Shown in pieces: positions 44,599 to 52,697 of a stretch of 64,000 nucleotides of DNA. The position numbers and the translations under genes are program-made. The DNA comes from Streptomyces sp. NBC_01446 (GTDB taxonomy: Bacteria; Actinomycetota; Actinomycetes; Streptomycetales; Streptomycetaceae): contig NZ_JAPEPO010000001.1 in NCBI RefSeq assembly GCF_026340095.1, positions 992,001 to 1,056,000 on the forward strand. Direction: 5' to 3'. A model generated the notes under the pieces. That model searched no databases. It had not been told where the DNA came from and was given only the letters and a program-made list of their open reading frames with translations. Numbering within the stretch: position 1 is the first letter of the stretch; each line of letters begins with the position of its first letter.

Positions 44599-45636
44599 TT
44601 AGGAATTCTTGGCGCTGTACCGAGAAGCCTCCCTGAACGCCGTCGGAGGCATCCCCCTCCACCGTTTGAAGGCCATGGTGAAGCTGGCCGGATCCGTATA
44701 GCCCAGCTTGCGGGATATTTCCGATACGGAGTGATCTGTATTCGAGAGCAGATCGCAGGCCAGTTCACTCAAAGTCTCGTCTCGCACCCGGCCGAAGTCT
44801 TTGCCCGTGAGTTCAAGCTTGCGTTGCAGGGTACGTGGGGAGACTTGCAGCGCCGCGGCCACATTTGCCAATGTGCGGTAGAGATTGGGCGCGGCCCTTA
44901 TGACTTTCGCGACAGTGTGGGGCCAGTCGCCAGTCGCCCTGAATGAGTCGATGATCTGGGTATCCGCTCTGACCCATGCCTCGTGCTGGAATGCGTTACC
45001 GAAGGGCAGTTCCTCCTTCGATGTAGCAGGGCTCCACCGCAGCCGCAACGCCTCTGCGCCACATTCGATTTCGCAGGAAACGTACGCCAAAGCCTCGGGC
45101 GATATTTCTGCGATAGGCACTTCGACCTGAGTAAAAGGGAAGGTGTCTCCGTACAGCCACGCGAGTGATCGGGTGCTGGCAAATAGATCACGGTACACGC
45201 TGAACGGGATCAACTCGTCCGGGGCGTCAGGATAGGCGTATTCAATTCCCACCACTGCCCCACCTGATGCTCGGAGAGGCCTGATTTCGAGGAGCCCAGG
45301 GGCATTGTCAGTTGCGCTGGCAACTTCCACCCACGCCTCAACGGTCGGGGCGGTCGCCAGGGCCATTCCGCGAACGCCGTAGGTACTCGTCGTGTAAGCA
45401 CGCATTGCCCGCACCCAAAGATCGACGCGATCTCTTGTGAGAGCGACGAACTGAAGCTGGAATGCCAGCTCCTTCTTTGCAGGAATGGTGCTTCCCGGTC
45501 GATTCAGCGCGCCGGGGTCGATCTCGGCATTCGCGAGCGCGGTTCGCCAGTCGAGATCCGCTTCCTTGAGCAGCTGGCACAGCGCGTGCACACTGAAGTT
45601 CGGCACGCGCAGGTTCTGGTACGAGTTCAGCTTCAT
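44599..45636 (-). CDS. AraC-family regulator (OruR/arabinose-binding-type)
   Basis: A 345-residue regulator from ATG 45636. The N-terminal half (LCQLLKEADLDWRTALANAEIDPG, RAMRAYTTSTYGVRGMALATAPT, EIRPLRASGGAVVGIEYAYPD) is the AraC_binding_4 type sensor; the C-terminal double HTH reads LANVAAALQVSPRTLQRKLELTG and VSEISRKLGYTDPASFTMAFKRWRGMPPTAFR. It is divergent to the monooxygenase gene at 46156 and is probably its activator. The open frame extends upstream to 45825, but that part is not domain-like. Confidence 0.88.
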   Translation of the reverse strand: MKLNSYQNLRVPNFSVHALCQLLKEADLDWRTALANAEIDPGALNRPGSTIPAKKELAFQLQFVALTRDRVDLWVRAMRAYTTSTYGVRGMALATAPTVEAWVEVASATDNAPGLLEIRPLRASGGAVVGIEYAYPDAPDELIPFSVYRDLFASTRSLAWLYGDTFPFTQVEVPIAEISPEALAYVSCEIECGAEALRLRWSPATSKEELPFGNAFQHEAWVRADTQIIDSFRATGDWPHTVAKVIRAAPNLYRTLANVAAALQVSPRTLQRKLELTGKDFGRVRDETLSELACDLLSNTDHSVSEISRKLGYTDPASFTMAFKRWRGMPPTAFREASRYSAKNS

Positions 45637-46155
45637 CGCTGGGCACTTTCGCCGCGGTGGGGAGCCGGCCGGCCAAGGGGGGCCGACGAAGCTGACACGG
45701 ATGTCGTTCCACTGCATGGCATGTTCGCTGGAATGCCGGGGGGAACGGTCGGAGAATCCATCTCTCTCTCCTCTTCGTTGAGGCGATGGGGTGCCGCTCC
45801 GGAGGCGCCGCGGCGACAGGAGCACCGTCTGGCGTCGGAAGTAACGCCAGAAGCCTTACATCTCACGCCACCAACCGGCAAGTGGTGACACCTTGGCGCG
45901 TTTTCCTGCGTTGATGGCGTCCCTTGCCATGGTGGTCCGGTGCTGGCGCTCTTAGCGTCATTCATCAACGGGGCAGAGAAGCCGACGCAGCGACACCACA
46001 GGAGATCGGTGAGCACTCCCACCGTTCGAAGTCGCCCCTAGCGGCAGGGTCGACATCGCCGCTCGCGACCGCAGTAGTCGAATTCCTATTTACAGGAACC
46101 GATATGGGCCGGACGCCCTTCGGTATCCAGAGTCGCAACAGTATGGAGAAAACCC
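45637..46155. other. Divergent intergenic region araC/monooxygenase
   Basis: No gene is supported. The roughly 520 bp must contain both divergent promoters and the AraC target. I see no clear direct repeats. The last bases supply GGAGAAAAC before ATG 46156. Confidence 0.4.
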
Positions 46156-47340
46156 ATGACGCAGAATATCGCACCACGCGACTTCGTGGCCGATCACACC
46201 GTCGCACGTTCTCAGCGCCCCATGATTGGCGGCCCAAACAGGTTCAAGGTCGCGGTTTTCGGCGCGAACGTGACGACCGGCCAGGGCGGTCTCAACCTCG
46301 CCGAGAACACGATCAAGCTCGGCAACTGGGGCGAGATCCAGGGTCTCGCGCAGAAGGCCGACCGGTACGGTGTCGACGGGTTCATCCCCATCGCCCGCTG
46401 GCAGGGACTCTCGGGCCCCGACCGCCCGTGGGGCCGACAGTACGAGACGTTCACGTGGGCAGCGGGTCTGGCAGCGGCGACGCAGAACATGCAGATCTTC
46501 GCCACCTGCCTCGTTCCTTTCATCCACCCGGTGATGGCGGCGAAGATGATGGCCACCGTCGACCACATCAGCGGCGGCCGCATGGGCCTGAACGCCACAG
46601 CCGGCTACTTCAAGCCCGAGTACCACATGTTCGGTGTCGAGGTGCCCGAGCACGACAAGCGCTATGAGCTGGCCGACGAGTGGATGACCATCGTCGAGCG
46701 ACTCTGGGCAGTCGAAGACGACTACCAGTTCGACTTCGACGGGGACTTCTTCCACCTCCAGGGTGCCCAGTCGTGGCCCAAGCCTGTTCAGACGCCCGGG
46801 CCGATGGTGATGAGCGCGGGATCCAGCCCTGCCGGCCAGCAGTTCGCGTTCAAGCACGCCAACATCTTGTTCGCGGCGATCGGCAGCGTCGAGCACAGCC
46901 AGTCGGTGACACCCAAGCTGCGCGAGAACGCCGACGCGGCCGGGCGTGAGGACCTCGGCCTGTGGTCCGGTGTGCACATCATCTGCAAGGACACGGAGAA
47001 GGAAGCCAAGGAGTACCTCGAGTACATCGAGGAGAAGGGCGATTACGAGAGCGCCCTCCGCTACAAGCACATCATCCAGAACGGCGACGCCCGCGGGTGG
47101 AGCTGGGATCACTACAAGAAGTCCGAGGACCCGAAGCAGGACGAGACCATCAGGACGTTCTTCCGGGCCGGTCTCGTTCCGCTCGTCGGCACACCCGAGA
47201 TGATCGTCGACGGGCTCCAGAAGCTGCACGACTCGGGCATCACGGGCATCTGCACCGGACTCGTCGACTACGACGAGGGTCTCGACCGGATGAACGAGCA
47301 GATCTTCCCGCTCATGCGCGACGCGGGTCTGCGCGCCTGA
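46156..47340 (+). CDS. LLM-class monooxygenase, RutA/SfnG type
   Basis: A 394-residue FMN-dependent monooxygenase. YETFTWAAGLAAATQNMQIFATCLVPFIHPVMAAKMMATVDHISGGRMGLNATAGYFKPEYHMFG follows RutA (pyrimidine monooxygenase) and SfnG (dimethylsulfone monooxygenase) in order; LVPLVGTPEMIVDGLQKLHDSGITGICTG and EQIFPLMRDAGL close the barrel. It needs reduced FMN, most likely from the flavin reductase at 48751, with a riboflavin kinase gene in between. The substrate is unknown: uracil-like rings, sulfones and ketones are all possible for this group. Confidence 0.87.
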   Translation: MTQNIAPRDFVADHTVARSQRPMIGGPNRFKVAVFGANVTTGQGGLNLAENTIKLGNWGEIQGLAQKADRYGVDGFIPIARWQGLSGPDRPWGRQYETFTWAAGLAAATQNMQIFATCLVPFIHPVMAAKMMATVDHISGGRMGLNATAGYFKPEYHMFGVEVPEHDKRYELADEWMTIVERLWAVEDDYQFDFDGDFFHLQGAQSWPKPVQTPGPMVMSAGSSPAGQQFAFKHANILFAAIGSVEHSQSVTPKLRENADAAGREDLGLWSGVHIICKDTEKEAKEYLEYIEEKGDYESALRYKHIIQNGDARGWSWDHYKKSEDPKQDETIRTFFRAGLVPLVGTPEMIVDGLQKLHDSGITGICTGLVDYDEGLDRMNEQIFPLMRDAGLRA

Positions 47341-47371
47341 CGTCCGACCATTCATGAAGGAATGAAGGCAG

Positions 47372-47782
47372 ATGGCATTCCCTGATCCTCAACAGTTCAG
47401 GCTCGCCGTCACGGGACGAACCGAATCCGGCGATGCGGGCGGGATGTCGGCTTGGGGGCAGGCTATTTCGGATGCGGGGTGGCTCACCCCGCCCGAGGTC
47501 GTCCATCACGCGAAGCGCACGGTGTGCGCTGCAGACACCTCGATCTACTGCGGTGCCGACACCGGTTTCGGGGCGCCGATCAATATGCAACGTACGGTGG
47601 CCGACTTCATCAAGGCTGGTATCGCTGGCATCCACATCAAGGACCAGTGCGCCCCGAAGAAGTCGGGTGGTGTCGCCGGCAGGCCCAGCGTGACTACGAC
47701 AACAACGACCTCGTCGGCGAACACTGCTGACGACGCGGCTCGTGAACTGATGTGGCCCCTGACCGCAGCGAGGAGGATCCCA
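47372..47782 (+). pseudogene. Chimeric relic of a cupin-lyase pair
   Basis: From ATG 47372 the first 23 residues (MAFPDPQQFRLAVTGRTESG) copy the start of the cupin at 15857 (MSTFPDPKKFRLVVAGQNESG). At residue 24 the sequence jumps to the middle of the neighbouring lyase (MSAWGQAISDAGWLTPPEVV, IYCGADTGFGAPINMQRTV, IHIKDQCAPKKSGGVAG). A large deletion thus joined the two genes in frame. After that the sequence is Thr/Ser-rich filler and runs in frame into the riboflavin kinase. The DxD metal motif is damaged (CGADTGFG). It is probably not functional. Confidence 0.75.
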
Positions 47783-48262
47783 GTGCGGCAGATGACTCGG
47801 CAGGTCCGTGCCCAGTACCTGGCCGCGAGCCGGCCGTCCGCGATCGAAAGCGTTCAGCCCCAAGACCAGGTTGTCACCGGCATCGTCCAACACGGCGATG
47901 CCCGCGGTCGATTGCTGGGATTTCCCACCGCCAACCTCACCATGGAGACCAGCGCTCACCTGGACGGTGTCTGGTCCGCCGTAGTCGTCACGGAGGATGA
48001 CGGCCGACACTGGCCCGCTGCGGTCTCCGTCGGCCGGAGGACCACCTTCTACGGCCGCCACGGCCAACGACTCCTCGAAGCCCATCTTCTCGACGTGGAG
48101 ATCGATCTGTACGACCGGCAAATATCGGTTCATCTCGTGACCCGCCTCCGCCCCCAGCGACGGTTTCGTGACGTCGAGGATCTTGTGGAGCAGCTGGCGA
48201 CAGATGTTGAGGACGTCCGCAAGTGGGCGACATCAACTTCACCCGAAGCGGGTGCGCGATGA
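47783..48262 (+). CDS. Stand-alone riboflavin kinase
   Basis: A 159-residue protein from a GTG at 47783, with a perfect AGGAGG six bases upstream, inside the frame of the chimeric relic. VVTGIVQHGDARGRLLGFPTANL holds the GFPTAN nucleotide-binding motif of riboflavin kinase; HWPAAVSVGRRTTFYG, the EAHLLDVEIDLY strand with its catalytic-type Glu, and LRPQRRFRDVEDLVEQLATDV match the C-terminal domain of bifunctional RibF. The adenylyltransferase half is absent. It would turn riboflavin into FMN for the flanking FMN-dependent monooxygenase and reductase. The GTG choice rests on the ribosome-binding site. Confidence 0.83.
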   Translation: MRQMTRQVRAQYLAASRPSAIESVQPQDQVVTGIVQHGDARGRLLGFPTANLTMETSAHLDGVWSAVVVTEDDGRHWPAAVSVGRRTTFYGRHGQRLLEAHLLDVEIDLYDRQISVHLVTRLRPQRRFRDVEDLVEQLATDVEDVRKWATSTSPEAGAR

Positions 48263-48480
48263 CCGCGCGTCGGCCGCCGCCTCGGTGGGCAATTCTGCGC
48301 GTTGTGGACGCTGTTGAGGCGCAGCGTCGCGCAGGGCGCGCACGGATCGACGTCGGCCTGCTCGCACGACGCGTCGGACTCAGCCGAAGCATGACGTCCG
48401 CTTGCCTCTTCGCAGCAGATTCACGGCGCTCCCCGTCGACGTCTCCGCATCACGCGGTCGGCGTGACGAAGCCGAATTGA
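48259..48480 (+). CDS. Small protein with possible HTH, coupled to riboflavin kinase
   Basis: A 73-residue frame whose ATG overlaps the kinase stop (ATGA). RWAILRVVDAVEAQRRAGRARIDVGLLARRVGLSRSMTSACL resembles a helix-turn-helix (LLARRVGLSRS), while the tail is low-complexity. It may be a regulatory partner or the remnant of a longer regulator. The 48481-48750 stretch that follows holds no gene. Confidence 0.4.
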   Translation: MTARRPPPRWAILRVVDAVEAQRRAGRARIDVGLLARRVGLSRSMTSACLFAADSRRSPSTSPHHAVGVTKPN

Positions 48481-48750
48481 CGATTACTCCGGCCCACTCG
48501 ACATCGGCGGACGAGTTGCCGTCGGCCCCGGAGCAGGGCCAGGAATGGGCGGCGAACACGCCATGACGCTGGTGTCCCGCGGCGCGATGCCGACGGGCCG
48601 GCAATACCCGTAATCACAACGGAAGTTTCTTCAGCTCTGGCTCACCCAGAGCGTTGCAGTGTTCCCATCTCGGTCACATTGACGTGATCAAGCAAGCGAC
48701 GGGGCGGACAGTGGGGTCCATGCATGTGCCCCGCGAAAGGAGGAGGACTT

Positions 48751-49257
48751 ATGACCCGGTCCAAGGTGCGCACGTCCAGCGACGACCCGATGATCGTCCG
48801 AAACGCGTTCGCGCAGTTCCCGTCCGGCGTGGCGGTGCTCGCGGTCGACATCGGCGGCGCGAAGCACGCGCTCGTCGCGTCGTCTTTCATGGTGGGCGCG
48901 TCGCTCGAACCGTGCCTCGTCGCGGTCGCTGTGCAGAAGTCTTCTGAGACATGGGGCCTGATCAAGGCTGCCGACTCGCTCGGCGTATCCATATTCGGCA
49001 AAGGCCAGGGCGATCTGCTGCGCAAGCTCGCAAGCAAGGACCGTGCTGCCCGCTTCGAGCAGGTCGCGATCGAAGTCGGCGACGAAGGCGCCATCTTCAT
49101 CGAAGACGCAGCGCTGTGGCTCGAGTGCTCGATCCATGAGGTTTCCGAGGCAGGCGACCACTGGATGGCCCTGCTCCAGGTGAAACAGCTCGGCGTCGGC
49201 CAGAACGAGCCGCTCGTTTGGCACGGCGCGAAGTTCCGGGAACTCATCGACGCGTAG
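48751..49257 (+). CDS. Flavin reductase family protein (partner of LLM monooxygenase)
   Basis: A 168-residue split-barrel flavin reductase. MIVRNAFAQFPSGVAVLAVDIGGAKHALVASSFMVGASLEPCLVAVAVQKSSETW has the family N-terminal pattern (FPSGVAV, SSF, EPCLV); SLGVSIFGKGQGDLLRKLASKD and the ending EPLVWHGAKFREL follow. It should use NAD(P)H to make FMNH2 for the monooxygenase at 46156. ATG 48751 follows AAAGGAGGAGG, an exceptionally strong ribosome-binding site. Confidence 0.86.
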   Translation: MTRSKVRTSSDDPMIVRNAFAQFPSGVAVLAVDIGGAKHALVASSFMVGASLEPCLVAVAVQKSSETWGLIKAADSLGVSIFGKGQGDLLRKLASKDRAARFEQVAIEVGDEGAIFIEDAALWLECSIHEVSEAGDHWMALLQVKQLGVGQNEPLVWHGAKFRELIDA

Positions 49258-49353
49258 TCGATCGACGTCAAGTAGCCGCAACGCACGGGCCGTCACAGCC
49301 GTGCCCCGTCGGCTCGTCCGGTAGGACGGAGGTCCAGGGAGGCGGTGGCGAGT

Positions 49354-49408
49354 TTGACCGGAGGCTGCATCCGTTTTACGCTCGACTCCATACGGAGACA
49401 GGCTCCGT
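49354..49408 (+). promoter_or_regulatory. tetR2 promoter with operator-like boxes
   Basis: TTGACC (49354-49359) and TACGCT (49377-49382) have 17-bp spacing. CGGAGGCTGCATCCG lies in the spacer and ACGGAGACAGGCTCCGT follows at 49392-49408. The layout and core match tetR1 (6381-6435), so the regulatory region was duplicated with the gene. Confidence 0.65.
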
Positions 49409-49447
49409 TTTGTCGTGATCGCGGAAACGCAAGCAATGGGAGGGTGC

Positions 49448-49632
49448 ATGAGCGCCGAGGGACGACAGAGGCGCAAGCCTCGTGCGGGCGTCCAGCGCAA
49501 CCGTGCAGCCCTGCAAGCGGCGCAGCAGCACTTCCCGAGGGAAGGGATCGCCACCTCCGTGGATGCGGTGGCCAGGGAGGTGGGCGTCCGGCCCGCCGGG
49601 CGGACATCGCGCGGCTCGAGGACGCCTCCTAG
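49448..49632 (+). pseudogene. tetR2, 5' fragment
   Basis: MSAEGRQRRKPRAGVQRNRA then ALQAAQQHFPREGIATSVDA and VAREVGV match tetR1 residue by residue through most of the HTH. At VRPAG a deletion of roughly 100 bp has removed the recognition-helix end (GPGTLYRHF and following), and the next bases match the ARQADIEQL part of tetR1. At CTAG (49629-49632) the gene is split by IS1182; the rest resumes at 54160. Confidence 0.85.
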
Positions 49633-49737
49633 AAGACTCATGAAGATCTTGGGTTCTGGCCCCGCCGCGTGAGCGGCGGGGCCAGACTGTTTGTTGTGGT
49701 GATGGGGGAATGGGCCGGGGAGACGATCAGGGCGGCT

Positions 49738-51060
49738 TCAAGTTCCGTGGTTGTGCTGGTTGTTGCTGTGAGGGGTGGGTAGCGGTGCAGGCGCGGGCTT
49801 CGTGATCATTAGGGTGTCTACGCCTCGTGATCATGAGAAGGTCCCGTGCCTGCTGCTGCATCCTCCCCGATCCCTGCCGTACTTGTGAAGCTGGGTCCGC
49901 TGGAACCCGGCCAGGTCGCTGATCTGCGCCCCTACTTCGACTCCATCCCCGACCCGCGCTCGCGGCGGGGCCGGTGGTACTCGCTGACGGCGATCTTGAT
50001 GGTGTGTGCCTGTGCGGTCGTCTCGGGCGCCAGGAGCATCGACGAGCTCGCCGAATGGGGCGCCCGGGCCTCGGGTGGGCTGCTGGCCGCCCTCGGTGTA
50101 CGCCGCCATGCACTGCGGTGGCGGCGTACACCGTCGCCGGCGACGATCGGGCGGGTGCTGATCGCCGTCGACGGCGATGCCCTGGACGCCGCGGTGGGCG
50201 CCTACCTCACCGACCGGCACCGCACCGTCGTGTCCACCGCGCACCGGCGGGCCATCGCGGTGGACGGCAAGACGCTCAAGGGCTCAGCGCGTTTGGACGT
50301 GACCCGCCGTCACCTGCTGTCGGCGGTCAGCCACACCACCGTCGTGACACTCGCGCAGGCCGAGGTCGGCGCGAAGACCAACGAAACCACGCACTTTAAG
50401 CCGCTGCTGGCACCGCTGGACCTGGCCGGCACTCTCGTCACCTTCGATGCGCTGCACTCGGTCAAGGCGAACATCACCTGGCTGGTCGAGACGAAGAAGG
50501 CCCACTACATCGCCGTGATCAAGACCAACCAGCCCACCGCCCACAGCCAGCTCGCCACGCTGCCGTGGCGTGACATCGCCGTCCAGCACACCCACTCCGA
50601 GGTCGGGCACGGCCGGCGCGAGTCCCGTTCGATCAAGACCTGCGGCATCGCGGACGAACTCGGTGGCATCGCCTTTCCGCACGCGAAGCTCGCCATCCGC
50701 GTCCACCGCCGCCGCCGGCCGACCGGCAGCCGCGAGAGTCGCGAGAGCGTCTACGCCGTGACCAGCCTCGAAGCCCACCAGACCAGCCCCGCGGACCTCG
50801 CCGCCGCGATTCGCGGGCACTGGGGAGTGGAAAACTCCAGCCACCACATCAGAGACGTCACCTTCGCCGAGGACGCCTCCACCGTCCACACCGGGGCCGC
50901 ACCCCGAGCCATGGCCACCTTCCGCAACCTGGCCATCGGCGTGCTGAAGACCCTCGGCGCCGAGAACATCGCCAAAACCACCCGGGCGATCCGCGACGAA
51001 CCACGACGGGCACTCCCGATCCTGGGCATCATCAACAACCAGGACACCCACGGAACTTGA
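49738..51060 (+). mobile_element. ISAs1-family insertion sequence
   Basis: The ends are imperfect inverted repeats beginning TCAAGTTCCGTGG at 49738 and at the complement ending 51060; the latter includes the transposase stop codon. No clear target duplication was found. It separates IS1182's left end from its transposase. Confidence 0.75.
49846..51060 (+). CDS. ISAs1-family transposase
   Basis: A 404-residue transposase with an N-terminal DDE_Tnp_1-associated domain (YFDSIPDPRSRRGRWYSLTAILMVCACAVVSGARS) and a DDE domain: AIAVDGKTLKGSAR with the first Asp, TLVTFDALHSVKANITWLVE with the second, and HWGVENSSHHIRDVTFAEDAS with the Glu. The GTG start follows GAGAAGG. Full length and apparently intact. 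Confidence 0.92.
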   Translation: MPAAASSPIPAVLVKLGPLEPGQVADLRPYFDSIPDPRSRRGRWYSLTAILMVCACAVVSGARSIDELAEWGARASGGLLAALGVRRHALRWRRTPSPATIGRVLIAVDGDALDAAVGAYLTDRHRTVVSTAHRRAIAVDGKTLKGSARLDVTRRHLLSAVSHTTVVTLAQAEVGAKTNETTHFKPLLAPLDLAGTLVTFDALHSVKANITWLVETKKAHYIAVIKTNQPTAHSQLATLPWRDIAVQHTHSEVGHGRRESRSIKTCGIADELGGIAFPHAKLAIRVHRRRRPTGSRESRESVYAVTSLEAHQTSPADLAAAIRGHWGVENSSHHIRDVTFAEDASTVHTGAAPRAMATFRNLAIGVLKTLGAENIAKTTRAIRDEPRRALPILGIINNQDTHGT

Positions 51061-52634
51061 TCAAGCCCTGGGAGACGATCGGGCCGGATGTATGGGAGAC
51101 CTGCCGGGATTTGATCCCGGCAGGGAGTGTGTTCGCGTTCCTGGCCGAGCATCGCAGCGCGCTGTTCGAAGCGGAGATGTTTGCGGACATGTACCCGTCG
51201 GCGAACGGGCGGCCGAGCATGCCGCCGCAGATCCTGGCCGCTTCGATCACGCTACAGGCCCTGCACGGGCTTTCGGACTTCGAGACGGTCCAGGAGCTGC
51301 GGTGCGACCTGCGGTGGAAGGCCGCCTGTGGACTGGGCCTTCATGACATGGCGTTCGATCCGTCGTTGCTGGCCTACTTCCGCCGCCGGCTGGCCCGTTC
51401 CGCCCGGCCGAACCGGGTATTCGAGGCTGTGCGTGAGGTCGTGAAGGCCACCGGTGTCCTCAAGGGCAAGCACCGCCGGGCGCTGGATTCCACTGTGCTG
51501 GACGACGCGGTGGCCACCCAGGACACCGTCACCCAGATCATCGCCGCCATCCGGGCGGTGATCCGGGAAGTCCCCGGGGCCGGCGAGGTGGCAGCCGTGC
51601 AGTGCACCGCGCACGACTACAACGACCCGGGCAAGCCGAGGATCGCCTGGAACGACGAGCAGGCCCGTGCCGACCTGGTCGACGCCCTGGTCGGTGACGC
51701 ACTGCGGCTGCTGGGCCATCTGCCCGAGCAGCAGCTCGACGAGAAGGCCGCGAACGCGGTCGGCATCCTGGCCCTGGTCGCAGGTCAGGACGTGGAGCCC
51801 GCCGAGGACTCCGACGGCCGCGACGGGCGCTGGCGCATCACCCAGGGCACCGCACCAAACCGGATGGTCTCCACTGTCGACCCCGAAGCCCGGCACGTGC
51901 ACAAGACCCGCACCCACCAACAGGATGGCTTCAAGGCCCACCTCGCCATGGAGCCCGAGACCGGGTTATACACCGCCGTCGCCCTGCGGCCCGGAGCCGG
52001 TCCCGAGCACCACGAGGCGATGGTCGGAATCGACCTGCTCACCGACGAGGACGAGCCCGTTGACGCCTTCGGTGACACCGCCTACTCCACCGGCGACGCC
52101 CGCCACAGCCTCGAAACTGCCGGTCACCGGCTGTTCCTCAAACCCGCACCACTGCGGCCCGCCGTCCCTGGCGGCTTCACCCTCGACGACTTCATCATCG
52201 ACACCGGCGCCGCCACCGTGACCTGCCCCGCCGGACACACCGTCCCTTTATCCGCTCCCGCCGGGCAGCACCACCAGCGCAAAGCCTCGTTCAAGGACGT
52301 GTGCGCCGGATGCCCCCTTCGTGAGCGGTGCACCAAGGCCAAGGCCGGGCGGATCCTGACCATCCGTCCGCACCACGACCTGCTCGCCGCCGCTCGCCAC
52401 CAGACCGCCACCGATCCCGACTGGCAGGCTGACTACCGGCGCTGGAGACCACCAGTCGAACGCGCCGTCGCCTGGCTCGTCCACCACAACAACCGCAAAC
52501 TCCGCTACCGCGGCACCATCAAGAACGACGCCTGGCTCCACACCCGAGCAGCCGCCCTCAACCTCCGCCGACTGATCAACCTCGGACTCACCCGAACCAA
52601 CGGAACCTGGCACCTCACCCCGGTCAATACATAG
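51057..52634 (+). CDS. IS1182-family transposase
   Basis: A 525-residue transposase. SVFAFLAEHRSALFEAEMFADMYPSANGRPSMPPQILAASITLQALHGLSD is the DUF772 N-terminal domain; RALDSTVLDDAVATQD holds the first Asp of the DDE set, and HVHKTRTHQQDGFKAHLAME and the Cys cluster CAGCPLRERC are typical. The frame starts at a TTG inside the ISAs1 right end, so the natural first codons may have been replaced by the nested insertion. Most of the protein is intact. Confidence 0.9.
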   Translation: MIKPWETIGPDVWETCRDLIPAGSVFAFLAEHRSALFEAEMFADMYPSANGRPSMPPQILAASITLQALHGLSDFETVQELRCDLRWKAACGLGLHDMAFDPSLLAYFRRRLARSARPNRVFEAVREVVKATGVLKGKHRRALDSTVLDDAVATQDTVTQIIAAIRAVIREVPGAGEVAAVQCTAHDYNDPGKPRIAWNDEQARADLVDALVGDALRLLGHLPEQQLDEKAANAVGILALVAGQDVEPAEDSDGRDGRWRITQGTAPNRMVSTVDPEARHVHKTRTHQQDGFKAHLAMEPETGLYTAVALRPGAGPEHHEAMVGIDLLTDEDEPVDAFGDTAYSTGDARHSLETAGHRLFLKPAPLRPAVPGGFTLDDFIIDTGAATVTCPAGHTVPLSAPAGQHHQRKASFKDVCAGCPLRERCTKAKAGRILTIRPHHDLLAAARHQTATDPDWQADYRRWRPPVERAVAWLVHHNNRKLRYRGTIKNDAWLHTRAAALNLRRLINLGLTRTNGTWHLTPVNT

Positions 52635-52697
52635 CCGGAGGGGCCGCCCGGCCTGCGGCCGGACAACCCCTCAGCAAGATCTTCATGAGTCTTCTAG

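Larger units (their letters stand above)
49633..52693 (+). mobile_element. IS1182-family element carrying a nested ISAs1 element
   Basis: Outer ends are inverted repeats with AAGACTCATGAAGATCTTG at 49633 and its exact complement ending at 52693, flanked by CTAG on both sides (49629-49632 and 52694-52697), a palindromic 4-bp target. The left arm contains a strong hairpin (GGCCCCGCCG with its complement, around 49656-49682). ISAs1 occupies 49738-51060, immediately before the IS1182 transposase. Confidence 0.82.
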
